Assembly: GCF_910592395.1 (NCBI RefSeq) | Contig: NC_088314.1 | Coordinates: 12,710,001 to 12,774,000, forward strand | Length of the DNA stretch: 64,000 nt | Reading direction: 5' to 3' | From: Lineus longissimus | Taxonomy: Eukaryota; Nemertea; Pilidiophora; Heteronemertea; Lineidae | Shown: positions 1 to 11,610 of the stretch, one piece after another | Position numbering within the stretch: the first letter of the stretch is position 1 | How the letters are laid out: each line of letters begins with the position of its first letter | Position numbers and translations under genes: made by a program | The notes under the pieces: generated by a model | What the model was told of the DNA's origin: nothing | The model's database searches: none | The model's input: the letters and a program-made list of their open reading frames with translations, nothing else

Positions 1-2
1 TT

Positions 3-2503
3 GATGAAATCCTAGCGACAGGGAGCTTCAAGTCAAGGAGTGGTACATTTCTCGTGGTATCGGTAAACCTGAAGGTCAGCCAGCTAGTGTGCATAGTGGT
101 GAGTCTATTAGTCTTGGAGGTAGCGGTAACGATAGCGTCAAGACCCTTGGGGTCTCTTGGGATCATAGCACTGATTTTATCCATTTCAAGGTGAAGGATC
201 CACCTGACTTGTCTTTGACTAAGAGGTCTGTATTGTCTCATCTGTCAACTCTCTTTGATCCACTTGGTCTTGCTACCCCAGTCACAATCACTGCCAAAAT
301 TGCCATGCAGGACATTTGGAGACTCAAGGACTTTGGTTGGGACACTGGTCTGCCCCCCGACCAGGTTCAGCGATGGAATGAGATTTTCTCCAGTTTCAAA
401 CAACTTGAGATAGTGTCTGTCCCTAGGTCAGTTAAACCAGACGACGCATTTGGAATTCCCCAACTTCATGTTTTCGTGGATGCCAGCATTCATGCATATG
501 GGGCTGTTGCCTACATGCTGTGGCCAACAGCTGATGGTATTAGCGTCCGCCTGTTCTCGTCTAAGGCTAGGGTGGCCCCACTCCACCAAACCACAATTCC
601 GCGCCTTGAGCTGATGGCAGCTCTCATTGCCTCACGTCTGGCTAAGACTATTCATTCTGAGCTGCGTACCAAGCCTGAGGTCCACTTGTGGTCTGATTCT
701 GAGATTGTCCTCCACTGGGTCAAGTCTGACTCTCTCTCCTTGAAGCAATTTGTTGGGGTAAGAGTTGCTGAAATTCAGGCAACCTGGGATCCCTCAGTTT
801 GGAAGTTTGTCCCAACAGCCCAGAATCCTGCGGATGATCTCACCAGGGGATTGACACCAGAAGAGATGGCCGGTCGCTGGATTGAGGGGCCAGAGTTTCT
901 GAGGAAAGGAGAGACACATTGGCCAGCTCAGCCGTCGAAGATTGCTGAAAGGGATTGTGAGAAGAGACCGGAAAGACAACCCCCCAATATGTCTGCATCA
1001 GCTGTGAAGATTGTTCCACCAATCAAGTGTGAAGACTATTCAAGTTGGCCTAGACTTATCAATGTGACAGCATTGTGCCTCCGCTTCTTTGGTAATCTGA
1101 GGGCCAGGGCAAGAAAGGAGGATATAAAGACCGGAGAGCTTGAACCAGGAGAACGAGAAAGAGCTGAAAGGTACTGGGTTTCTACTGCGCAGAGAGGGCT
1201 CATTGATTGGGAAACTCGTTGCAAGGATCTGGCTCCCTTTGAGGACAATCAGGGTTTGCTCAGGGTAGGAGGTCGTCTTCGCAAGTCTCCGCTGTCCTAT
1301 GATGAAAATCATCCTTTTCTCCTCCCAGCATCTTGCCACATTTCCAGATTGTTGATGAGAAATGTCCACTGGAAAAATGGACATTGCGGGTCTGAAAGTA
1401 CTCTCTGCCATGGCCGGAGAAAGTACTGGTTTCTGAGAGGTCGGAATTTGGCACGTCAGATTGTTAGAGATTGTGTGGTGTGTAGGAAATTGCGCAAGTC
1501 TCCACTGGTCCCTTGGATGGCTGACCTACCCAGTGAGCGTCTTGCATTGTTTGCTCCAGTCTACAGTACTACAGGCCTTGATCTGTTTGGTCCATTCTTC
1601 CTCAAATGTGGTAGAAATAAGAGCACGAAGGCTTGGGGAGCCATCTTCACCTGTGGTACTGTAAGGGCAGTACATCTTGAGATTGTGGAAAATGTGTCCA
1701 CTCAGGCATTTCTCCATGCCTTCAGGAGATTTGTCTCGCATCATGGATGGCCGTCAACTATCATCTCAGACAATGGTAGCTCCTTTATCAGCACGGAGAA
1801 GGAGCTAAGAAAACTTGTACAGGAAGGGCGAGAGCAAATTCAAAGATTTGCCGTCCTCCACCAAGTCAAGTGGCGTTTTATAACCCCTCTAAGTCCAAAC
1901 CAGGGAGGATTTTATGAATCACTTGTAAAATTGGTCAAGAAAGGTCTCAAGTTAGTTGTTGGACAACAAACCCTCACGTGGAATGAAATGTCCACAGTAT
2001 TCGCGGAGGTCCAGAATCTGGTCAACTCCAGGCCATTGGGTTATAGTTCAAATGATCCCAATGATTTACAGCCCTTAACGCCCAACCACTTTCTTCTTGG
2101 AAGAGCATCGGCTGAAACGCCACAAGGTCCATTCAACCCAACCAAAAATCTCCACAAGAGATTTGAATTTACCCAGAGTTTGGTAAATCAGTTTTGGACA
2201 CGGTTTGTTTGGGAATATTTGCCCACATTGCAAAGAAGGTCTAAGTGGCTTCGGAAGGACAGAGAGGTTCAGGTTGGTGACATTGTCCTTTTGGTTGATC
2301 CAAGTGCAGTGCGCGGTCAATGGGAGCTAGGTCGAATCGAAGAAGTATTCCCTGGAGACGACGGTGTCATCCGCAATGTTCGCGTCAAAGTCAAGACCGG
2401 TTTCAGGAATCGTTCAATTCAGAGATGTGTTCCTATCCTAGAGTGTGATGGTGAGGACAGTGATTTCGTTGGAAGTGAGGAGGTGGTTCATGAGGACCAA
2501 TAG
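3..2503 (+). CDS. BEL/Pao retrotransposon polyprotein, 3' part, one frame break
   Basis: The 3' two thirds of a BEL/Pao pol gene, cut off by the window start. The long open frame runs from about 89 to the TAG at 2501-2503. In order it shows the Pao region after the RT (LGVSW, FDPLGLATP), an RNase H-like domain (FVDAS, RLELMAAL, LWSDSEIVLHW; residues ~130-215), an integrase zinc finger (HWKNGHCG then CVVCRK, ~430-475), an integrase core with DLFGP, SDNGSSF and GGFYESL as the DDE positions (~520-640), and a C-terminal DUF5641-like segment (WEYLPTLQ, GDIVLLVD). Homology extends upstream of residue 1 but switches frame near base 30: DEILATGSF is read in frame 3 and VKEWYIS in frame 2, so a base is missing there. 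Family assignment is secure; whether the element is active cannot be judged because gag, protease and most of the RT lie outside. Confidence 0.9.
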
Positions 2504-3419
2504 ATATTGTGTTTTTGTGCCTATTGGTCTCGCCCCATATTCCATCATCATATTCCGTCATTCCAAGTTTAGTTTATTATAGACATTTCTATTTCTATAT
2601 CATAAAAAATTAATGCGTCCGCGTTATAATCATAAGCGCTTCCTTTGGCGCCCGGAGGATGTTTTGAATATTGCGCCTATTTTCCCAGTTATTTGCCTAT
2701 CGTCACCTTTGACATGTTCTTTCGCTAACTTTAACTTGCGCGCGCGCTGAGACAACCCCGCGTCGTGAGTTGCGATGACGTAAAATGCGCTTCAGCCATT
2801 TCGATTTGTCAGGGAAGGTCTTCGCGGACTTCGTCCCTCTTTTTTGTGGGTTTTTTTGTAACTCTTTATGATTTGAATCGGGAGGTTTCAAGATTCAGGT
2901 AAAAGCAAAATATGTATAGAAACCCCTAGCCCACTGTCATTCAGAATAGTTAAAGGTGTACATCAAAATCAAGGTTTGATTGTCCGTTGTCTTGAATGCT
3001 TCGCCAGAAGTTTCGATGAGTGCGCGCCTCGTGCGATGCGTACATCTATGCATTGAGCATGCACTCTGTGTATAGGAGCAACGTCTCCCAGCGATTTTAC
3101 AGTACCAATATCATTATGTCATGTACTAAGTTGTGAGAATATTTAGGACTGCTTTCAATGATCTGTGTGACAGTAATATGTAGGTTTTAGTTCTCCGTGT
3201 AAGACCATGTTGTAGGAAAGACAAATTTGAGGACATTTGTATACTACAAGTATGGTTGTGATGTACTGTTTCTGATTGTGACACATGTTTGTACTATTTC
3301 AGAAAACCCCATGTTATGGTGTTAAAAGAAGATTAGAAATCGACTCCCGAATTGTTGAGTTTTCCATCCCTGTCTCCACCAGTATAACAATAACATTTAT
3401 ATTATACTTGTATTTGTAG
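2504..3419. other. BEL 3' flank with probable 3' LTR, then noncoding
   Basis: No gene is visible. The first ~400 bases after the BEL stop codon probably hold the 3' LTR, whose limits cannot be fixed without the 5' LTR. A purine-rich stretch (about 2470-2485) precedes a TGTGTTTTTG start near 2509, and a GC-rich block (GGCGCCCGGAGGATG) lies near 2649. A splice-donor-like CAG/GTAAAA sits near 2899. The rest to 3419 is AT-rich without long ORFs. A first exon of the following + strand gene should be here or further upstream, but I could not identify it. Confidence 0.4.
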
Positions 3420-4035
3420 GTGTCATTGTGGTGTCTGCACTCCACAAGAGAAGGGGAGGGAATCCTTGTGCTGCTCAGACTATTCACCAGTCCAGGCCAA
3501 GAAGGATGAGCTGAAAGTAGAGTGCATCACGCAACACCCAGGTTTTTCCAGCACCTGTCTTGATAGATGGGTGCTGGAAATGTCGATGTATCACTACATC
3601 AAAGAGCAGGGACAAATAGGCGATGACCAGCCCTTTCACAAGTAAGTAATGATGACCACCTCCATCGCTGTATAATTGAAGACAAGAAAAGGCAATATCA
3701 ATTCAGAAATGAGATTTTTTTCTCCCTTTGAAGACTAGAAATATAGAAAATAGATATAATAAAATGTATCTACATGTATTTAGTAATAATATTACAAGTT
3801 TTCAATAAATTTAAAAAAAACTGTCAATTAAATGTACAAACATTGTTTTCTTCCCAACAATTTCAGGTTATATCGATACGTGGCCTATAGGAACCTTGTC
3901 CGTTGGGTTTGGAAGAGGTTGGGGAGAAGGAACCGTTTGCCACTCCCTGTTTGTGCTCGGGACAAGATACGTGCTGCTTGGCCTGCTCCGGACAATGACG
4001 GGTACACAGGATTCAAGTATCCTACGTTCAATTGA
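3420..4035 (+). CDS. P2X7 C-terminal (ballast-like) zinc domain protein, two 3' exons
   Basis: Two exons joined by a GT-AG intron: 3420-3641 (acceptor TTTGTAG, donor GTAAGT) and 3867-4035 (acceptor TTTCAG, stop TGA). The frame is continuous across the junction. The spliced protein has the cysteine and aromatic pattern of the intracellular C-terminal domain of P2X purinoceptor 7: CHCGVC, ESLCC, HPGF then CLD, an RYVAYRNLVRWVW helix, and a GYTGFKYP end. There is no channel part (no transmembrane or ectodomain sequence), so this is the stand-alone form of the domain known from invertebrates. In P2X7 this domain binds zinc and guanine nucleotide. The start exon was not found. It lies tail to tail, 205 bp away, with a transposase-like gene on the other strand, which suggests both belong to one mobile element. 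Confidence 0.75.
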
Positions 4036-4240
4036 TTTGGTGTGACCGTTCAATTGATCTGTGATAGTGAACTCTGATGGTGCTATGAATGAACTCTACA
4101 GTTTGTTAAACCTCGTTTTTGTTTCTTCTACAACTTTCATCTTGTCCTGCTTGTCGTACTTTGAGCACACTGGACCTGGAATAGGATGAGTCACTTGGTA
4201 CTTGTCCTTTGCATCTCTTGCCAATTTGTAAGATGGCAGG

Positions 4241-6976
4241 TCATCTCCGCTTCAGCAGGTCCTCCAGAATTAGCTGTACATAGTCTGAAAACATAAAGGG
4301 AAGTATAAATACAAGTAATCTTGTTTCTTCTTGTTTCTTGCAGTGCTAGCACTAAAGTAACGATGCTGGCCGTTATACCTACCATATGTTGATTCAATTT
4401 TGACCTCTTTTGCTACTGCAGCTCCTCCTCTCCCCTTGGGGTATGAAATCGACCACTGCGGCTGTTCATCTTGTCCCATACGCTGTTTCCGATTTGAATT
4501 TTCATTAAAGTGGAGTGTGGCGAGCAGTAACCTGTAAAGAGAATTTGTAATACTGGCATGACTGGTCAATGCTTTCAATCAATGTTTTACTCGCCTCACG
4601 CCTTATAGTCCAAGTAGAGTGCAAGAACAAAGTTCAGTTGCATCACGAATAAGGAAAAGTGGGCTTTGATAGCACTCACTCAAAGCATTGCATGAAATTT
4701 TTTTCTAATTTAGTATTGACCCCTGAGAATACATTGTAGTCTATCATACCTTGCTTTCATTGGCTCATAGAAGAAATGGCGGGATTTGGGAGCGAAATAA
4801 CCAACAATTTTGTGATACGACTCAAGAGATGAAGTCTGTACTCCTGGTGAAACCTTTCTGATGTCCTTGAGCAATATCTTTTGAGTGAGAATCAGCGTAA
4901 GTTCCTTGTGGGCCTTGCTACCTGAAAGAGTAATACTGGTTTAAGTAATAAGGAACAAAGAATTAACAGGGCCAAATGACTAGCTGTTTTTCTTTTGATT
5001 GAGGGCACTCCTTACTTGTCAGTCATGCTGGTGCTGGTATGAAATAATTCAACAAAAATTCTCAAGACAAATTGCATTCATAGCATGGGCTTTATGGCAT
5101 TTGCAAGTTCCTTTTAAAACGTAACTTTAAACGAACCTTTCTTGATCCATTCTCTGTCTTCTAGAGGACCATGAAGACATTTTGGGTACAAATCCCCATG
5201 CCCATCGTGTGCGTCGGCAACATGGTTTAGAATGGAGAGCCACTTTGCTTCAACCAAGTCACCATTCCCATTACTTGAGGCAGCACACCAGAAGATATGG
5301 TTGGACACTGATTGGGACCATTTTGCGAGTATCCTGCAATAACACACCTTTCGCGATATGCCAGCAATCAAACCAGTGTTGTACTCCAGGCCATTTGTCT
5401 CTCAGATACTTTTTGATTTGTGAATGCCGATCTGTGACCATCTCTGCAATTGCCAATTTCTTCTCGGTAACAAGTAGTGCCATGCTACGTTTCAAACCCT
5501 CGAGGTCCATCCAGTAAGAATTTTTCACTTCATTTGACTGAAAAATAAGTAACCAATAAACCATGTTATTCATGTTTTTAAACCTATTGCTGGTAATAAC
5601 TATTGGGATATAGAGAAGGATCTGATCAATGTGGGGAAGTTATCTGTCTGTATGAGGATGAATGGCACTATAAAATTGTAAGTGAAGTGTAAAGTTAACA
5701 CTGACAGTGAACAATCAATTTCATTAGGGAAGTCAGCAATCCATTTTGATGGAATATTGACTTCTGATTTGTTCCAGAAGGTTTGTCATGTTGACATTGC
5801 AATGCACTATTACTCATGTACCTGTACAAGGCTTACATCCAGCACCTTACCGGCTGACTCATCCATCAAACTGTAGCTCCCATATTTGGCAGTGTGGCCT
5901 GGCGAGCAACACCTCGCATCTCCAGCCAAGGACAGTTGTTTCCTCTTTCGCTCCTTAAACATACTGTCTTGCTTCCTTTGCCAGACTGCGAACACTGATG
6001 GTATGAGGTAGAGGCCTTGTATAGTGTAGAATGTCCTTCGGCTTATCACTGCCACACCAATGTTTTTCAGGATATTGAGTCCTCTTACTGGACTTGAACC
6101 AGAATATAGAATTCCTGAAACAATTTAATGAGAAATCATAATACTGGTTTGGCTTTCTTTCAGGATTTATGAATTTACCCTTGTTTTGGTATTTCCGGTG
6201 GTCCTATTTTTTATTTTTTATTCTCCATATCTCAATAGCATAGAAAACATCGAAAAAATCATTTGTTGCAATTTGTTCCATGTTTTTTCGTATATTGACC
6301 CGACTAATGTTTTAAGAATCATGCAGCATATGTATGTAGCCTACCTGCAGCCAAAAGCAAATTTCCAATGGGAAGCTGTCCTTTAAATGGTTGTGATGTC
6401 CATTCCTGTTGATGTTAATTTTCACAAATCGCCATCACCATCACAGCTGTGCCAAGTGTACGGAGTGCGACTCGACATGGTGCCCTGCAAACTTGACAAA
6501 ACATGAACAGAAGCCTCAAGCTTGATTCAAAGACAATGAATTTTCTCTCATATTGAGGGGAGGGCTGTTCATACTCATTGTCGAAATCATAATGTTTGCC
6601 GGATCTGAAATAGTAAATAATTATGGTTAAAGATTTGACAATGATTGTTTTTTATCAGTTTATAAACTCACTGTAGAGCATCATTAGTGAGTCCTTCATG
6701 AAAAAAGTAAAGTTTTATTAGTGTTAACACTAATAACAGGTCCCAGAAACTGCCATACCGGTACTTTTATGACCATCATTCTATTCATTCACTCTAATAC
6801 AATTCAATTGTTTTAAAGAATCAATTTCTCAAGAAAGCTACAACAAACACTTACACATTTTCATCATCAAGGAGCGAGTCATCAAATTCTTGACAATAAT
6901 CATCTTCACATGGCTCCCAGTCTTCATCGTCACTGTCAGGAACAGGAACAAACACACTCTTTGGAAACGTATCCAT
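4241..6976 (-). pseudogene. DDE-type transposase-like gene associated with P2X7-domain proteins, decayed
   Basis: Eight exons can be followed on the minus strand by homology and splice sites: 6855-6976 (acidic start, DSDDEDWEP), 6345-6604 (KFIVFESS, SQPFKG), 5822-6114 (SGSSP, GDARCCSPGHTAKYG), ~5345-5537 (MDLEGLKR, TDRHSQIKKYL, FDCWHIAKG), 5137-~5350 (NHIFWCA, KWLSILNH, PKCLHG), 4750-4921 (QTSSLESYH, FAPKSRHFFY), 4383-4531 (LHFNENSNRK) and 4241-4284 (ending LLKRR, TGA). Phases agree at all junctions except between the fourth and fifth. Two lesions are clear: an in-frame TAA at 6415-6417 in the second exon, and a one-base shift near 5345, where a 15-base GT...AG remnant may be a collapsed intron. 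The GDxR and DRH motifs look like catalytic acidic sites. I believe this is a cut-and-paste transposase family, possibly Kolobok-like, but the superfamily is uncertain. Confidence 0.7.
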
Positions 6977-8474
6977 TCTTGCAGTTGGTGACTTTTATCA
7001 GTTACAACCTGTTAAGGGTAAAGCATTGTATACAGAATCTGAAATGGACTTCTGGACAGGTGAATTCCAGATTGCAGAATTAACTGCCAATGAAAGACAT
7101 TCCAACGATGAGTGTTATGCTAAATTGTTGAATAGAATACGTACTAGAACCAAAAAAGATGCACTGCAAAAAGCTGACATAGACTACAGTCGCGTGAAAC
7201 TGGAGAAAACCCTGATGCCCTGCACATATATCCTACAAGAGCTCAAGTCAACAATTACAACTTAAATGCTATTCAAACAAATTGCACAGACTTGATTAAA
7301 ATAAATGCTCAAGACTTTCAACGCGATAAGACATCAGGTAAACTCACATTACGACACTTAACCACACTACTTAAAGACAGTTATCTATTGTCATCACTGG
7401 TTTTAGCAATTGGTGCTCGTGTTCAATTGACTTGCAACATAGATGTATCTGATGGTCTTGTTAATGGTGTAGTTGGAAAAGTAACTAATATAGAATGCCA
7501 GAATGAAAATGAATTGCCAAAAGTCTATGTTCATTTTGACGAAAAAAGAGTTGGGCAGAAATATCGATCTTCACATAACAACAGTTATTTCCCGAGCATT
7601 CCAATAGAGCCTCAAGATGATCATCTACAGAACCACAATATAGTCAGGAGACAACTACCATTGAAACTTGCATGGGCAAGTACTTGCCACAAAGTACAAG
7701 GTCTAACAATGTCAACAGCTGTAGTATCAATGAAAAAGATATTTATGCCAGGACAAACATATGTTGCCCTAAGTCGTGTGTCTACTTCGAAGGGACTTGT
7801 TGTTGAAGATTTTGATGAAAACCAAATCTACTGTGATCAAAGAATTGCACCTTCAATAGCTTCAATGCCCAAACTTTTGCCCTCCACAACTACTCCACAA
7901 CATTTTAACATCTTACTTCACAACATAGAAGGCCTGCAAAATCACTATGAAGATTTAAAAAATGACAAACGTCTTCTAAACAGTGACATTATTTGTTTGA
8001 CAGAATCACAGGAACAATACATGCCAATTGAATCATTTTAATTCCTTTCATAAAACACGAGCAGAATCTTTTGATGATAATCAGGAATATGTTCATTTTA
8101 AAAATCAGAAACATGGGGGTGTTGCTATTTATAATCACCAAATGTTGGAATGGTTTCAAACAATCCCAACTGATACCAGAAATATTGAACATGCTGCATG
8201 TGCCATAGCAGATGTGCTAATAATAGTTATCTATCGATCACCTCATTATGCAATTCAGTCATTCAAAACAAATCTTGCAATGCTATTGGAAGAAACCGAT
8301 CAACATTACCAAAAGGCAATTTTTGTAGGTGATTTTAATGAAAATATCAGTCAGTCTTCAATACTCTCTCTGTTCAGACAGTATGGATACAAACAATGGG
8401 TAAATGAGCCAACTACTGAAGGATACACAACCATAGATCATGTTTACTCTAAAAACATAAAATGCCAGACTTAA
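6960..8474 (+). pseudogene. Helentron (Helitron2) fragment: helicase C-terminus fused to EEP endonuclease
   Basis: Translation begins at the junction with the preceding transposon with SILAVGDFYQL (helicase motif III; 6972 onward). It continues through AELTANERHSNDE, YPTRAQVNNYN, LAIGARVQLT, ASTCHKVQGLT (motif V) and YVALSRV (motif VI), typical of Pif1-like helicases of Helitrons. The same frame then enters an endonuclease/exonuclease/phosphatase domain (LHNIEGL, DIICLTES), continuing in another frame (IYRSPH, VGDFNEN, TTIDHVYS). Helicase plus a C-terminal EEP nuclease is the layout of animal Helentrons. Frame breaks lie near 7205 (between KLEK and PDALH) and near 8035. The Rep nuclease and helicase motifs I-II are missing, and the nuclease stops at 8474 before its final conserved histidine region. 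This is a dead 5'-truncated copy. Confidence 0.8.
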
Positions 8475-8824
8475 ATTCTACAGACATATTACAGTTACCA
8501 TCATGCAGTAGGCATATCACTCCACACTTTTTAGGGCGTCCAAAGTCTGTACATCAATACATGTAGTCATATACTATACGCCCTAGCTATAAAAAATTTT
8601 CAACCAACTTTGTGAAAAATGTCATCGATATATGCGCAACCTCTATAAAAGAAAATTAGCAAATTTGACAGGTGAAGTGAAGATTGCCGGGGAATACAAC
8701 AAAAATTTCGAGTTGTATGCATGCACTGTTCGGAAAATGCCGTCAGAAAAATTAAAAATAGTAAACAATAATATTTACAGATTGATACGAACGAATTTCT
8801 AGTTTTTCCAATGTAATACAATAA

Positions 8825-9020
8825 GAAAACGGCACTCGTGTGTTTTTTGAGTGGAAATATCACACGAGTGCTTTTCTTGGCCGGGAAACCCACGAGACCG
8901 AAGTGGGTTTCCCAGCCAAGAAAAGCACTCGTGTGATATTTCCACTCAAAAGTGGGTTTCCCGGCCAAGAAAAGCACTCGTGTGATATTTCCACTCAAAA
9001 AACACACGAGTGCCGTTTTC
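8825..9020. repeat. Foldback element with 69-bp inverted arms
   Basis: Bases 8825-8893 and 8952-9020 are inverted copies of each other, apparently exact, beginning GAAAACGGCACTCGTGTG. The spacer 8894-8951 contains a second, partial copy of the right arm (from about 8903). Within each arm CACTCGTGTG and CACACGAGTG form a smaller nested palindrome. This is a hairpin-forming non-autonomous element with an internal rearrangement. Confidence 0.9.
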
Positions 9021-9087
9021 TGTTTATCACATGTCACCATATTTGACTTTTTAGTAGAATAGCTGTTCAAATGGTGTCCGTCCTGCA

Positions 9088-9110
9088 ATCCATCCATCCA
9101 TCCATCCATC
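9088..9110. repeat. (ATCC)n microsatellite
   Basis: Five to six tandem ATCC units about 70 bp beyond the foldback element. Confidence 0.9.
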
Positions 9111-11196
9111 TAGGGACCCATCTGTGGACAAAATTGGACATTTCTGATTGGGAAGGCCTAGCCACTTCGTTGACGGTGCTAAATTAGGAGTTGCCCAAGG
9201 TGAACTCAAAACACGAAAAATCAGCGCGATCCGACCTGTATTAAGAGAATGAGGTCATTTCGCGTTTAGATTTCTTTCCCTTTTTACCTCGGTCCACAGA
9301 GCAAATATTGTTTTCAAATGTGGCTGAATATTTTTTAATATTTTTTCATTTTTTACTTTTAATGGAATTGATATAGTTTTCACCGCCAGTTGGCGCTGCA
9401 GGCACATTGACTGAATTTTGGCGATTTCAAATTTGGCGGTGGCTTTTTGCAAGCAGTGCCGCTGATTGGCCGATCGATAGAAGAGATGCCACCATTTAAA
9501 AATGGCGGTAGTCGCTGCTTCAATGAAGATGAGTGAACTTTCTCATGTTCAATCGGTTGATACTCTTTTAATCAACATGACCATGTACCTGAAATTTGTT
9601 TAGGTACTGAAAAGAGTCTATATAATTCAGATTTATCGATAGTTTTTTATAATATTGCGGAAATTTTGTGCACAAATTAGCGAAAGTTGGTGCTCGTCTC
9701 ATGTCATTTTAGAGCGAGAAATTTGTTTCCGTCGATCTCTACCACTGAAAAATCGCTTGCATAGCTTCGAATTTTTGTGAAAATAAGTATCTGAACTTGG
9801 TTTCAAATAGTCTAGAGAGTTACCTTTGTGGTGATACATATGGTATGTGATAAATATTTGTAGAATTTGTGAAATTCGGTTTTCAAACGTGCCGATGAAG
9901 CAAGCGATCTCGCGTGAATTTTGCAAGTCCTGATATGTTGACCGGGTGTCAAAAATCACTCGCCTAAATTCAATTCAAAGATCAAAAATAATATCTGAAC
10001 TTAGTTTCAAATAGCCTACGCAATTATCATTTCGGTGATATATAATGCATGCATGTAATAATTGATTAATCTGCCTAAAACGCGCGATTAAAACGGCGAA
10101 AGATCGTGATAAACACTCTGGTGGCGGTCGCACTAAATAACTACCGGTAGGGCCCGGCGTCTGGCGGAGAAAAAAAGGTAGCGCCCGGAGGTTGAAACGG
10201 GATTTTTATGCACTTTTAACTGTATATAAATGTTGTTTGGATGTATTTCTAACAGTTCTGTAACTTTGATGACCAAGCTTGCGCCCAAAGTTGGTAAAAT
10301 TGATGCTTGTTTATGGACTGCGCTAGCGACCGGAGAATTCGCCGTCGGCCATTTTGGCTACGGTCCCTGAGTTGTTGTGGATGGCAATTTTGCAACAAAT
10401 TTCGCCATTTACGTTTGTTTACAATTATTTTGAAAGTCACATTATGACATCGTAGTATGAATCCCACTGCAGTTTCGTTACGCAGCAATGCTCATGTTTT
10501 TGGTTTGCAATCCTGTACTGTCTGTACACTGCGCTGTGCATCGCTGTACTGTAGCTGTAAAAAAGACAAAAACCATAGCCTAGCCCTGTAGGACAGGCTT
10601 AGAGTATAACACAACAGGCCCTCATGATTCATTTGATGGACAACTTATTTGATAGTACCTCATCATTAAGTCCACTAGATCCTGTTCTGTCACATGTTGT
10701 AGACGATAGACAATTTTCAAAATGTAGTACACCACTCGCTCATCTTTAAGCCCAGCTCTCGGCTCACATCATGTGGGCACGGTTGGCTGTTGAGTGTTAT
10801 GGTTCAGTCTGTGAGACTAATTTAAAGAGGTTACACTTTTATTTTGAATTGGAAAACAGCCCACAGGACTGACTTTTCACTGAGTAATAAGTGTGCCCTT
10901 CGAAGGTTAAGTCTCTTTCTGGATTTGCTTCCATAGATGCCTTGTTCAGGATATCATCTGACCGATGCCTGATCAAGCACAGACTGTATCCGGTGGTGTA
11001 CATTTCCCCGTCTATGTCACCCTTTTTTATTCAGTCAGTGTTAATTTCTCTTCTCTTTTTTTACAGATCAACTGTTGTTGGTTATTGCAAGAGGAGTCGT
11101 TGGCACATTTCAAGTCCAGGAAAGCACTTGCTGTTCCCACATTCAGAGTAAGGTGTGCTTACTCGTTTTACTGCTTTCCATTCCCGGAGAGCGTTA
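9111..11196. other. Noncoding stretch with a diverged internal duplication
   Basis: No convincing gene on either strand. Two similar blocks, about 9785-9860 and 9990-10065, share CTGAACTT(G/A)GTTTCAAATAG and a following GGTGATA...ATG segment, suggesting an old ~205-bp tandem duplication. A polypyrimidine tract with TTTACAG near 11060 looks like a splice acceptor, but the sequence after it has no supported reading frame. Confidence 0.5.
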
Positions 11197-11279
11197 TCAA
11201 ATATCTGCCGCAAGGCAACAAATATCTGCCGCAAGGCGCTTCAAATATCTGCCGAAAGGCATCAAATATCTGCCGCACC
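11197..11279. repeat. Minisatellite of ~18-22 bp units
   Basis: Four tandem copies of a unit close to CAAATATCTGCCGCAAGG with small spacer differences. The ORFs across it are by-products of the repeat. Confidence 0.85.
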
Positions 11280-11516
11280 AATAAAGTTCATTTTGTTAAC
11301 CAACTCTTTATCTTCTTTTCTTCACATACAAAAAAGACCGTCCCAAACATTTGGCTGCATCCACTTCATCAATGTCCAGACAACAGTCGGTTCATTTGAC
11401 CATTGTAAAGCACCAGGCCCCACCTCACAAAATACACTGTAATAATTATGTACCTTGTGTCCATGTGCATGTTATTAGTTCCACCTACGCTGCATGAAGA
11501 CAAGGACTCCACTCTT

Positions 11517-11610
11517 TGACGTCACCACACAACTCCTTGACGTCATCACACACCCCACTACTGCAACGGCAATAGAAATGACTTTACGTCATAATACCAG
11601 GGTGACGTCA
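11517..11610. promoter_or_regulatory. Cluster of CRE/ATF-like TGACGTCA motifs
   Basis: Within 94 bp there are three perfect TGACGTCA octamers (11517-11524, 11538-11545, 11603-11610) and one TTACGTCA (11584-11591). This is the consensus for CREB/ATF bZIP proteins. It lies ~1.05 kb upstream of the OB-fold-like gene's ATG and could be part of its promoter; that link is inference. Confidence 0.45.

Noticed and set aside
8028-8060. Programmed frameshift between helicase and EEP nuclease of the Helentron fragment
   Set aside because: A second frame break exists at ~7205 and the nuclease is truncated. Simple decay is the better explanation.
8600-9109. 169-codon minus-strand ORF across the foldback element
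   Set aside because: Its repeated peptide blocks are translations of the inverted repeat and the microsatellite.
10965-11442. Overlapping + strand ORFs of 86-144 codons
   Set aside because: All owe their length to the minisatellite at 11197-11279; no domain features and no splice support.
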